A DNA stretch of 40,754 nucleotides. It comes from an uncultured Chloroflexota bacterium (GTDB lineage: Bacteria; Chloroflexota; Anaerolineae; Aggregatilineales; Phototrophicaceae). A model generated the notes under the pieces. It was not told where the DNA came from. It searched no databases and saw only the letters and a program-made list of their open reading frames with translations. The DNA is taken from contig CALJKV010000043.1 in assembly GCA_937974245.1 (NCBI GenBank), positions 1 through 40,754 of the forward strand, read 5' to 3'. A program made the position numbers and the translations under genes. Shown one piece after another: positions 1 to 7,141 of this stretch (within the stretch, counting starts at the first letter, position 1; each line of letters begins with the position of its first letter).

Positions 1-153
1 CATCTCTGCTGTTTTCTTCCGTCTGCACTCTTCTGTTGTTAACCTGCGCCCCGCCCATTGAACAATGGGAGGTGTGTTGCGTCGTATGTAGACACAGAAT
101 ACCAACCCTTCACTAACTTGTCAACACTCGCCTTCACATCCCCTTAAAACTCA

Positions 154-185
154 TTTGGGATATTTGGGATAAATCTGGGATAAAA
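154..185 (+). repeat. Three TGGGATA direct repeats
   Basis: TTTGGGATA, TTTGGGATAAA and TCTGGGATAAAA follow each other directly, starting at 154, 163 and 174. The near-helical spacing is what an operator or iteron cluster would show, but no replication or regulator gene next to it was identified. Confidence 0.5.
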
Positions 186-250
186 CCCAGCGTGCCGACT
201 TGAAGCGTTGGCTATAACTGAAATTCAGTTGTAGAAGCCTGCGTCACGTA

Positions 251-500
251 ACTTGTTAAGTTGTGTTCATGTCCCGAAGGATACCCCCACCATACCTGCC
301 TGTCAAGGCTATATCTGTCGGCACTCTCGAACCTGCGAGACACATAGAAACCCCACTGCTTATGTGCTGTAAAAAGCGACTACAGTGGGATGTTGAATAT
401 CCAGTCAGGCCGTAGGTTGATTTCAGATATTATGGTTGTTAAGGTGGGTTTGTCAGTAACGACGAGGCGGAAGGATACCACCGGCAAACATACCTGTCAA
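251..500 (+). repeat. Pair of imperfect direct repeats about 185 bp apart
   Basis: Copy 1 (251-306) and copy 2 (434-500) share the same ordered blocks: TTGTTAAG, then GTT..TGTC, then GAAGGATACC, then CATACCTG and TGTCAA. Spacing between blocks differs by a few bases. Between the copies CCCACTG (352-358) and CAGTGGG (383-389) can form a hairpin with a 24-base loop. The conserved blocks and variable spacers suggest binding sites or a duplicated structured element; the function is unknown. Confidence 0.55.
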
Positions 501-514
501 CACCAAATTGACAG
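494..514. promoter_or_regulatory. Inverted repeat, operator-like
   Basis: CTGTCAA (494-500) and TTGACAG (508-514) are perfect inverted copies separated by seven bases. The left arm is the end of the second long direct repeat. The site lies about 65 bp upstream of the TACACT promoter-like element, so it could be an operator for the gene at 690. Confidence 0.4.
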
Positions 515-575
515 CAGAATCAAAAAGACAGCCAGACCATAACGACCCAACCTCAATTAAATGATAAACAACTCA

Positions 576-584
576 TGCTACACT
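576..584 (+). promoter_or_regulatory. Extended -10 promoter candidate
   Basis: TGCTACACT fits an extended -10 (TG-n-TACACT). The same nine bases occur upstream of the kinase gene at 7084-7092. No good -35 is visible. Transcription would begin near 591, leaving a leader of about 100 bases before the gene at 690. Confidence 0.45.
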
Positions 585-689
585 ATATAAAGCGCACTCA
601 CGTTATGAATTAGTTTGATTTTTATTTGCATGATAGGCCAGGTGGGTAAGGTAACAGATGGATTGGTGTTACGAAAGGTACCATGAGAG

Positions 690-1229
690 ATGGCTCTACT
701 ACACGATGAAACCCGCGCTCGATGGACAAACTATCCCCCGGAAACATTTATACGTGAGGTGCTAAACCGGGCGCTGAGGGATAAGATCAGTGTTACCTAC
801 ACCATGATGCATGTGTATACGCAGGTCGTCCACCGGCTGCCGGCGACAACTTCCCTATGGCTGCCCCCGCGCCGCAGCGGAGAAGCCGGGGAGTATATCC
901 GGCTGCGTGATCTGTTTGTGGATATGCGGACAAACACAACGCGGATGCTGGATATTATTCAGGATTCGAGTGAGACACTGCCGCTGGATTACACCTACAT
1001 CACCTATATCCAGCAGGTGATAGATGCCTTACGAGAGCATGTGGTTGAACTGGAGTACTGGGCCGAAGCGATCCGCCTGGATGAAAAAGCCAATCTGCAT
1101 GAACTGCGCCATCTCAACGGGAAAAGCGTACAAATGATGGCCGCCGATATCACCCAGCACGTTCGCGACATCCTCAATCTACTGGATTTTACCGGGGATT
1201 ACGCCCGCAAACTTACCCACTCTGTTTAA
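690..1229 (+). CDS. Hypothetical helical protein, 179 aa
   Basis: Unrecognised protein of 179 residues without signal peptide or membrane segment. The composition and spacing of hydrophobic residues suggest an all-helical fold; a stretch around residues 75-125 (LRDLFVDMRTNTTRMLDIIQ, then LREHVVELEYW) looks like long amphipathic helices. No Cys pairs, nucleotide-binding loop or DNA-binding motif can be seen. The ATG at 690 is preceded by GAGAG; an ATG eight bases upstream opens a frame that stops at once. The 3' end overlaps the convergent gene at 1213 by 17 bp. The long repeat-containing region upstream may control it. The family is unknown to me. Confidence 0.75.
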   Translation: MALLHDETRARWTNYPPETFIREVLNRALRDKISVTYTMMHVYTQVVHRLPATTSLWLPPRRSGEAGEYIRLRDLFVDMRTNTTRMLDIIQDSSETLPLDYTYITYIQQVIDALREHVVELEYWAEAIRLDEKANLHELRHLNGKSVQMMAADITQHVRDILNLLDFTGDYARKLTHSV

Positions 1230-1743
1230 AGACCGGGGGCCGCGCAGATACGGCCATCGGGCTTATTTTGCTGGCTTCTGTCGTATCGGTTTCGTTCGCA
1301 AACCCGGCAAACACGGTCATACTGGTTGCATAGCGCGGGTTAGCCGAACTATAGGGATAAGCTCGCGCGAGATTCACCAATCCATTCGCAACCGGCGAAA
1401 GCAGCAGGATTTCCAGGCGGGCATCCAGCGAACGCTGGGAAGTAAGCGACACCTGCATAAAACGACGTTCCCAGATTTGCACGGCATTCGGCAGCATGAT
1501 CGCTAAGAGTGGAATAGTCTCCGCCTGGATATGGGCAACGAGACTGGCGATCCCATGCTTCAAGGGCGTTACCACCATTTCCAGCGCTTCCGGCAGGACA
1601 ACAAAGCCATGCAGCTTAGCCCAACCATCTGTCTGTGCCTGAATCAGCGTGGCAATCACCACCTCAGCACTGCTGCGATTCGCAAAATAAGGCGATTCCT
1701 CTTCAGTAGTCGCACGAACATAAACAGGATTACGGTCGGGCAT
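1213..1743 (-). CDS. Degenerate REP-associated (Y1/IS200-like) transposase relative
   Basis: A 176-residue protein whose layout follows the Y1 transposase-like (TnpA_REP/RAYT) family: an LHGFVVLP segment (44-51) where the family has its HUH strand, WERRFM (91-96) where it has Wq.rf.d, and SPVANGLV....YPYSSA (116-134) matching NPV.AGLV....YpwSSa. The catalytic features are lost: the usual PNHVHL becomes PEALEM, so both metal-binding His are Ala53 and Glu55, and the YIH/YI.NP tyrosine region reads ILLLSP. It is therefore probably not a transposase but a retained, domesticated DNA-binding derivative, or simply a decaying gene that is still open. Start ATG at 1743. Family assignment is from motif order by eye. 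Confidence 0.6.
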   Translation of the reverse strand: MPDRNPVYVRATTEEESPYFANRSSAEVVIATLIQAQTDGWAKLHGFVVLPEALEMVVTPLKHGIASLVAHIQAETIPLLAIMLPNAVQIWERRFMQVSLTSQRSLDARLEILLLSPVANGLVNLARAYPYSSANPRYATSMTVFAGFANETDTTEASKISPMAVSARPPVFKQSG

Positions 1744-1965
1744 AATGTATCGCTTTCATCACAAACAGCGGAAACCACTTTTTTAACAGGCACACCTCAT
1801 TATAGCCGCAGAAATTGCAGAACAGAAGTTCCCATATCGGAATAATTCATTAATTTTCCGAAATCCGCCTACAAATCAAGCTGTGTATACCCCAAAACCC
1901 CTCATCACAGGCGCTTGACAAAACATCCTGAGTGGCAACATACGCCCGCGCGAATCCCGGTGTTC

Positions 1966-3378
1966 TCAGTCACCGGCTGACACGCGCGCCCCTACCTCTG
2001 CGATCGCGTCCAGCAGGATGTCAAGATCGGCCTCGGTGGTGCGGAAGTTGACGATGCAGGCGCGCAGCACCAACTGCCCGTTCAATTCGGTTGTGGTGAG
2101 GAAAGCCTTACCCTCGCGCTGGACGGTCTCGACCAGCTTTCTGTTCAGGCCGTCTAAGTCCTCTACTCCCCGTCGTTTATAACGAAAACAGGTCACACTT
2201 AACGGCCCGGCAGCCACCAGTTCAAAATCATCCCGTGCCCGTATTTTCGCCTGTAAGGATTTCGCCAGCACAATATCATGCTTTAGCAGTTCACGGTAGC
2301 CTTCGACACCAATCTGCTGCATGACCAACCACAGCTTGAGAGCTTTGAACCCGCGTGTCTGCTGGATGCTGAATTCGCTGAACCAGGGCATGGCGGTATC
2401 ATCGCGCAGATACGAGGGAACAAGGCTGTAGCTGTCGCGCATCGCCTGGGCATCCTTCACCATCACACAGCCGCATTCAACCGGCATGTACAACCATTTG
2501 TGCGGATCAATAGCCAGACTATCGGCGCGTTCTATTCCTTTATAGAGTGAGGGTTCGACCAGGATGCCCAAACCGCCATACGCGCCATCCACATGAAACC
2601 ACAGTTGTTCCGCCACGCACAGATCAGCGATGTCATCCAGCGGATCAATCGCGCCGGTATTAACCGTCCCCGCGCTCGCGGCGACACACACCGGCAGCAG
2701 TCCGGCAGCGCGATCCGCCTGAACCTGCGCCCTGAGTGCATCCAGATTCATGCGATAACCGCTGTCCACCGGGATTTTTCTCAGATACGCACTACCAAAA
2801 CCCAGGATTTCAATGGCCTTCTGGATACAGCCGTGCCCCTGGGTCGAGGTATAAATGACCATCGGCGGGGTTCGCTCCTGGAAACCCTGCCCGCGAATGC
2901 TCCCACCTGTCTTGACATGGCGCATGACGCCTAACGCAATCAGGTTTGCCACACTGCCGCCGCTAGCCAGGACGGAGCCTGCGCTGGCTGGAAAGGTCAT
3001 AATCGCTTTGAGCCAGTTCAGTACAGTATGTTCGATATAAGTAGCCGCATGATCACCCCCCGCCACGCTGGGATTCATCCCTGCGGCCAGCAACTCCGCC
3101 AATACACCCAGAGGGGCGGGCGGGGAATTGACCCATGCAAAGAAACGCGGACTGCCATTACCCATCGGATAGGGCAGCACATCGCGGGCGAACATATTGA
3201 GCAGCTCTGCCGGGTCGGATTCGGTTTCGGGCAAAGGCTGCCCCAGAATACGTTGTCTCAGATCATCGGGGACCGGTTGGCGGGTCGGCAAGTCGCGCAC
3301 AGCCGCCAACTGCTCCGCGAGCTGGTCTATGGCCTGATACCCAAGCTGGCGAAATTCATCGGGCGAGAGATCAATCAT
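1966..3378 (-). CDS. PLP-dependent group II amino acid decarboxylase family protein
   Basis: Cytosolic fold-type I PLP enzyme of 470 residues, the normal length for the aromatic-L-amino-acid/tyrosine decarboxylase group. Visible marks are the GHGC segment with His182 that would stack on the cofactor, HVDGAYGG with Asp264 that binds the pyridine nitrogen, and DPHKW with Lys294 that forms the internal aldimine. The N-terminal PRFFAWVNSP segment (77-87) is also typical. The substrate cannot be read from sequence; tryptophan, tyrosine or DOPA decarboxylation are the family's common reactions and some bacterial members act as aldehyde synthases. ATG at 3378 has AAGGA eight bases upstream. It is the last gene of a leftward group with the luciferase-like oxidoreductase and the HEAT/Yip1 protein. 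Confidence 0.9.
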   Translation of the reverse strand: MIDLSPDEFRQLGYQAIDQLAEQLAAVRDLPTRQPVPDDLRQRILGQPLPETESDPAELLNMFARDVLPYPMGNGSPRFFAWVNSPPAPLGVLAELLAAGMNPSVAGGDHAATYIEHTVLNWLKAIMTFPASAGSVLASGGSVANLIALGVMRHVKTGGSIRGQGFQERTPPMVIYTSTQGHGCIQKAIEILGFGSAYLRKIPVDSGYRMNLDALRAQVQADRAAGLLPVCVAASAGTVNTGAIDPLDDIADLCVAEQLWFHVDGAYGGLGILVEPSLYKGIERADSLAIDPHKWLYMPVECGCVMVKDAQAMRDSYSLVPSYLRDDTAMPWFSEFSIQQTRGFKALKLWLVMQQIGVEGYRELLKHDIVLAKSLQAKIRARDDFELVAAGPLSVTCFRYKRRGVEDLDGLNRKLVETVQREGKAFLTTTELNGQLVLRACIVNFRTTEADLDILLDAIAEVGARVSAGD

Positions 3379-3466
3379 CAGTTGTTTTCCTTAAAGTGGG
3401 ATTTGTTCTGCGCTCGGGCAGTGGAGAAGCGCTCCGATATACGCTCCTCCACATATAGAATATCAC

Positions 3467-4396
3467 TTATTGATGAAATTGCGGCAGCACATCGCGGGCA
3501 ATCTGCTCCAAACCGGCGATATTATCCTGGTCAAGCCACTGCAACATAAACCGCTCGACCCCACGCTCGACCCACTGTCCGATCTGGTCAACCAGCATCG
3601 GTGCCGTGCCGACAATCAGTCCGCGTTGAATCAACTCATCACGGGTCACATTCCGGGCGGAGAGCCGTTCGTCTAAACCAGCCTCATCCGGGGCAAAGAC
3701 AACCTGTGTCATGAGCGAGCGTTTGACACCACCCGGTTGGCGTCCCCGTTCAGTCAGCAGTTGATCGAGCAGTGCCGCCCGTTCAACATATTCGTCCGGC
3801 GGGATAAACACGGCGTTCCATTCCTGAGCGTATTGCGCCACCAGTGGCAGAGTCCGCTTTGGCCCTCGCCCCCCAATCAGGATAGGCGGCCCGCCCCGGC
3901 GCTGCGGGCGTGGCAGCAGTTGGGCTTCATCTAATGAGAAGTGCTTCCCGCTATATGTCACTGGCTCATCGTTGTTTAACAGTCGGGTGGTGATCTCCAT
4001 CGCATCGGTCAGCATATCAAAACGGGTTGGGAAGTCATAGAACGGCACGCCGAATTTCGTGTGTTCGCGCTCCTGCCAACCTGCTCCCAACCCCAGCACC
4101 AGTCGCCCACCGCTGAGGTCATCCACCGCCGCCGCCATCCGTACCGTTATCGCCGGGTGACGAAACGTGACCGGCGTGACCAGTGGGCCGAACTCAATCC
4201 GTTTGGTTTGCGTGGCGGCATACGTCAGGGATACCCACAATTCGAGCGAGTCTTTATCCGGCGCGGCAGTATTGGTGAAGTGGTCGGAACGAAACACGCA
4301 TTGATAGCCAAAGTCCTCGGCGGCCTGCAAAATGCGCCCCCATCGCTCCCAATTTGTCCCGTCCTGCCCTTCGATCATGATGCCAATTTGTGTCAT
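3467..4396 (-). CDS. Luciferase-like (LLM class) F420/flavin-dependent oxidoreductase
   Basis: A 309-residue TIM-barrel oxidoreductase of the bacterial luciferase superfamily. It begins with IGIMIEGQDGTNW and has FRSDHF (35-40), LVTPVTFRHP (72-81) and SGGRLVLGLGAGWQ (94-107), the usual phosphate-binding and barrel segments of F420-dependent LLM proteins. Members use reduced F420 or FMN on varied substrates, so the reaction is unknown. ATG at 4396 has AAGGAG five bases upstream. It lies 33 bp after the HEAT/Yip1 gene and 88 bp before the PLP decarboxylase, all leftward, so a short operon is plausible although the three have no evident shared pathway. Confidence 0.88.
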   Translation of the reverse strand: MTQIGIMIEGQDGTNWERWGRILQAAEDFGYQCVFRSDHFTNTAAPDKDSLELWVSLTYAATQTKRIEFGPLVTPVTFRHPAITVRMAAAVDDLSGGRLVLGLGAGWQEREHTKFGVPFYDFPTRFDMLTDAMEITTRLLNNDEPVTYSGKHFSLDEAQLLPRPQRRGGPPILIGGRGPKRTLPLVAQYAQEWNAVFIPPDEYVERAALLDQLLTERGRQPGGVKRSLMTQVVFAPDEAGLDERLSARNVTRDELIQRGLIVGTAPMLVDQIGQWVERGVERFMLQWLDQDNIAGLEQIARDVLPQFHQ

Positions 4397-4429
4397 GGTG
4401 TCTCCTTGATAAGTTATCCGGTGGACGGA

Positions 4430-5629
4430 TTACGCCGCCCCCAGCGAATTCAGAATCGCCTGCGCGATCAGGTTCTGCGCGATGAGACCTGGAATCGTGG
4501 AAATCAACCCAATGATGATATTGGCAACGATGAGCGTCATGCATCCCTTACCCGCGCCGAAGTCATAGGCTTCACCAATCCGCCCACCAAGCCGGAACAT
4601 CTGATAGAGAACGAACAGGCCCAGCGGCAGCATACAGATACCGCCGATCAGTGCCGCGCCGGTTGCGGAGAGCGCCATCGCAACAATTGACCAGATGAAC
4701 ATGATGCCGGTTAGGGTGCTGTAGAATGGCACGACCTTCGACAACATAAAGGGCATTGTACCGACGCCGCGCAGCATCTTGGTGGCGATCAGATGCAGCG
4801 CACCGGTATAAATCAGCATTCCCACGATGCTCATCAGCGCCAGCACCAGGGCAGTCACCAGGAAAACGACGATCCCGACACCCGAAAGCCACTGGTTCAA
4901 ATCCGAAAATGTCGCGCCGAACTGGATGCTTTCCTGCGCCAGTTCCTCCACGGTTAGACCTGTCTGGTATTCAATCGCCCGACCAATCAACTGGGTGAAT
5001 ACAAATGGCATTAAAAACGTCGTCACAGCAACCACCACACCGTAAATCCCCAGGTCAAACGATACCGACGACCACCCCATCACCTCAGCGGTTTCACGGT
5101 GTTCCTTTTTGCGCTTTTCCACCTTGCCGCGCCTGCTCTGCGAGATAAAGTCAGCTCGTTTGCCGCCATCGGCCAGCACAGCCAGCGCGTGCTCCTGGGG
5201 GACTTCCAGCACATTACCGGCGATACCCAGGAAATAATTATCATTCCTCAGATTCGGGTTGGCTTCAAGCGCCTTAACTAAACGCTGGGCTGCCTTCGCA
5301 TTGTCACCTTCGATATACAGACTCAAGGCTTCTTCGGTAAATGAACGGGCGCGTTGGCTGTCTTTTTCGGTCACGGTCACCGGGAGGGACGATGCTTCAC
5401 CAGCAGCGACAGCATTCGCTCGCTGACGGGATTTGTCCACCTGTTTCCGCAGATGATCCTGCGCCCGCACCGCCAACTTTCGTAGTTTTTCATCCGGGTC
5501 GTTCTGAGCAATATCTTCCAGGTGTTTGAGCGCGGCCATTTCCCGGCTGTCCGCTAGCATCCCAATCGCCTGCCGCCGCTTGTTTGCATCCTTGCTCTTC
5601 AACTGTTTAATAACTTTGGGGTCAATCAT
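4430..5629 (-). CDS. HEAT/TPR-like N-terminus with Yip1-type membrane domain
   Basis: The 399-residue protein starts with MIDPKVIKQLKSKDANKRRQ, a HEAT-like helical pair (about 1-70), followed by a charged linker and a TPR-like helical pair around residues 95-145. The C-terminal half (about 185-399) has five hydrophobic segments and the pattern of a Yip1 family membrane domain, including the ATKMLRGVGTM loop. A role in membrane organisation or as a scaffold is possible, but no function is known for such bacterial Yip1 proteins. The ATG at 5629 was chosen because GAGG stands eight bases upstream and the HEAT-like helix starts here; an in-frame start 66 bases upstream has no such support. Confidence 0.75.
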   Translation of the reverse strand: MIDPKVIKQLKSKDANKRRQAIGMLADSREMAALKHLEDIAQNDPDEKLRKLAVRAQDHLRKQVDKSRQRANAVAAGEASSLPVTVTEKDSQRARSFTEEALSLYIEGDNAKAAQRLVKALEANPNLRNDNYFLGIAGNVLEVPQEHALAVLADGGKRADFISQSRRGKVEKRKKEHRETAEVMGWSSVSFDLGIYGVVVAVTTFLMPFVFTQLIGRAIEYQTGLTVEELAQESIQFGATFSDLNQWLSGVGIVVFLVTALVLALMSIVGMLIYTGALHLIATKMLRGVGTMPFMLSKVVPFYSTLTGIMFIWSIVAMALSATGAALIGGICMLPLGLFVLYQMFRLGGRIGEAYDFGAGKGCMTLIVANIIIGLISTIPGLIAQNLIAQAILNSLGAA

Positions 5630-5740
5630 TACTGGCCTCGTGTGCTTGCTTGTCGTGGTTATGTTTATTATGACAGAAAACCGGCCACTCGACACGAAAC
5701 ATTGCCATAAAACATTGAATTTGGGCGAAATTCAGGCATC

Positions 5741-5778
5741 CCGAATCAAAAGAGGCGCAGCATTCCGCCGCGCCCCTC
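5741..5778 (-). terminator. Hairpin terminator downstream of BMP gene
   Basis: Read leftward, GAGGGGCGC and GCGCCTC form a GC-rich stem (5752-5758 with 5770-5778, two-base bulge) followed by TTTTGATTCGG. It lies about 55 bp after the stop of the BMP gene. The TTTTGATTCGG tail recurs in the hairpins near 19.0 and 20.8 kb. Confidence 0.6.
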
Positions 5779-5833
5779 AACATTACCCGCTAAACAAGGA
5801 GCTTAAGCCCCTTGTCCACCGTAAAAGTTCATA

Positions 5834-6916
5834 CTAGCCGCTGGATTCCGGAGTCGCTTCCGGCATCATGTCCAGCAGTTCGCCCGTGACGGGATCAATG
5901 CCGGTTTCAATGCTGCCGTCTTTCAAGCCAACCAGGATTTCGTCCAGGACAGCGGTCACTTCTTCCGGCACGTCGGAGTCGTGCGCCGGGGCGAAGCCGA
6001 CACCATCATTTTCAGCCGACATGATGATGTTGCTGCCACCCATCCAGCCCTCGCCACCATTCGCCAAAACTTCAAGCGCGACATAAACCGCACTGTCCAC
6101 CCGTTTCAGAGCGCTGGAGATCAGGTTTTCGGCACCGGGGGTTTCGCCTTCACCAAAGGTTGTGAAGTATTCATCCTGGTCAACGCCGATGACTTTGGCC
6201 GCGCCTTCGCAGTTATCCGCCGGACAAGCGGCGAAAATGATACCGCCGGAGCCGGTGGGGCCGCCCGCGCCAAAGACCACATCCGCGTTTTCACCCAGGA
6301 ACTGAGCAGCTGCCGAAGAGCCCATCGCCGGGTCAATAAAGCTGGACAGATAAACGCCCAGTACCTCGACATCGGGGTTGATATAGGCCGCGCCCTGCTC
6401 AAAGCCATGACGATATTTGATCACTGCCGGAACATCAATGCCGTACACACCGGCAATCACGCCGGTTTCGGTCATCTGAGCTGCCAGCGCGCCGGCCAGG
6501 AAGCCAGCCTGATCCTCGCGGAACTGGAGGCCGACATAGTTTTCTGGGCCATCAGCCACAAACTGGTCAACGCCGATAAAATACGTGCCAGGGTTTTCCG
6601 TAGCAAATTGCAGAGTCGCATCAGCCAGGAAGAAACCAACGGTCACAATTGCATCGTAATTGTCATTCAAGCAAGTATTGATATTGGCTTCATAATCTGT
6701 CGGAGACTGTGTTTCAATATAGGTGGTCTCCAGGCCCAAATCTTCAGCGGCCTTCAGCATACCTTCAAAAGCGAACTGGTTGAATGTGCCGTCATTTACA
6801 CGGCCTACATCGGTTACCAGGCAGACCGATTCGATCAGGCTATCCTGAGCGGCAACCGGCAGGAGCGGGGCAACCAGAACGGCCACCAGCAGTAAAAGAG
6901 CGATTCTTTGCTTCAT
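5834..6916 (-). CDS. BMP family (PnrA/Med-like) substrate-binding protein
   Basis: Secreted binding protein of 360 residues for ABC uptake, the family that binds nucleosides or purines. An N-terminal signal peptide (KQR, hydrophobic core 5-20, cleavage likely after AAQ at 24) has no Cys lipobox, so it would not be a lipoprotein by this route. The segment TDVGRVNDGTFNQ (35-47) corresponds to the family's ligand-loop signature, and VGVDQ-type and GAGGPTGSG segments follow. No ABC permease or ATPase gene is adjacent, so transport partners must be elsewhere, or the protein is a sensor. It is divergent from the receptor kinase at 7142. ATG at 6916 has AAGGAG eleven bases upstream. The tail (EATPESSG) is low complexity. 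Confidence 0.88.
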   Translation of the reverse strand: MKQRIALLLLVAVLVAPLLPVAAQDSLIESVCLVTDVGRVNDGTFNQFAFEGMLKAAEDLGLETTYIETQSPTDYEANINTCLNDNYDAIVTVGFFLADATLQFATENPGTYFIGVDQFVADGPENYVGLQFREDQAGFLAGALAAQMTETGVIAGVYGIDVPAVIKYRHGFEQGAAYINPDVEVLGVYLSSFIDPAMGSSAAAQFLGENADVVFGAGGPTGSGGIIFAACPADNCEGAAKVIGVDQDEYFTTFGEGETPGAENLISSALKRVDSAVYVALEVLANGGEGWMGGSNIIMSAENDGVGFAPAHDSDVPEEVTAVLDEILVGLKDGSIETGIDPVTGELLDMMPEATPESSG

Positions 6917-6997
6917 TATTTTGGAAACTCCTTATCCATGTTTTTGGAAGGACTTTGATGACGACGGAGACACCATATCCCCATCTATCTGTTTGCA

Positions 6998-7003
6998 ATC
7001 ATA
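6998..7003 (-). promoter_or_regulatory. -10 candidate for BMP gene
   Basis: TATGAT on the minus strand, about 80 bp upstream of the ATG at 6916. The -35 region is not convincing. Confidence 0.3.
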
Positions 7004-7083
7004 CCGCATTTCGATCATGATTTAAATAGATTGCGCCCAAATTTCCTGCCCAGTTTTTTGTGTTTTCTAAACAGCCGTCAATA

Positions 7084-7092
7084 TGCTACACT
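7084..7092 (+). promoter_or_regulatory. Extended -10 promoter of receptor kinase
   Basis: TGCTACACT, identical to the element at 576-584, stands about 50 bp before the kinase start. The -35 region is weak, as is usual for extended -10 promoters. Confidence 0.45.
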
Positions 7093-7141
7093 CTGAAAAT
7101 ATCCATAAGAGATTGATCCCCTATCTGAAATTGAGATCGTG

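Larger units (their letters stand above)
1..689. other. Gene-free region rich in small repeats
   Basis: No convincing coding frame was found in these 689 bases on either strand. The region is richer in A+T than the surrounding genes and holds a 7-bp inverted repeat (54-60 with 63-69), three closely spaced TGGGATA direct repeats (154-185), a pair of long imperfect direct repeats (251-306 and 434-500), a hairpin-capable pair (352-358 with 383-389), a second inverted repeat (494-500 with 508-514) and a promoter-like element at 576-584. No tRNA fold or known riboswitch was recognised. It could be a long regulatory region or decayed DNA. Confidence 0.6.

Noticed and set aside
1..689. tRNA, riboswitch or origin in the gene-free region
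   Set aside because: No cloverleaf, no known aptamer pattern, no DnaA-box cluster and no replication gene were found.
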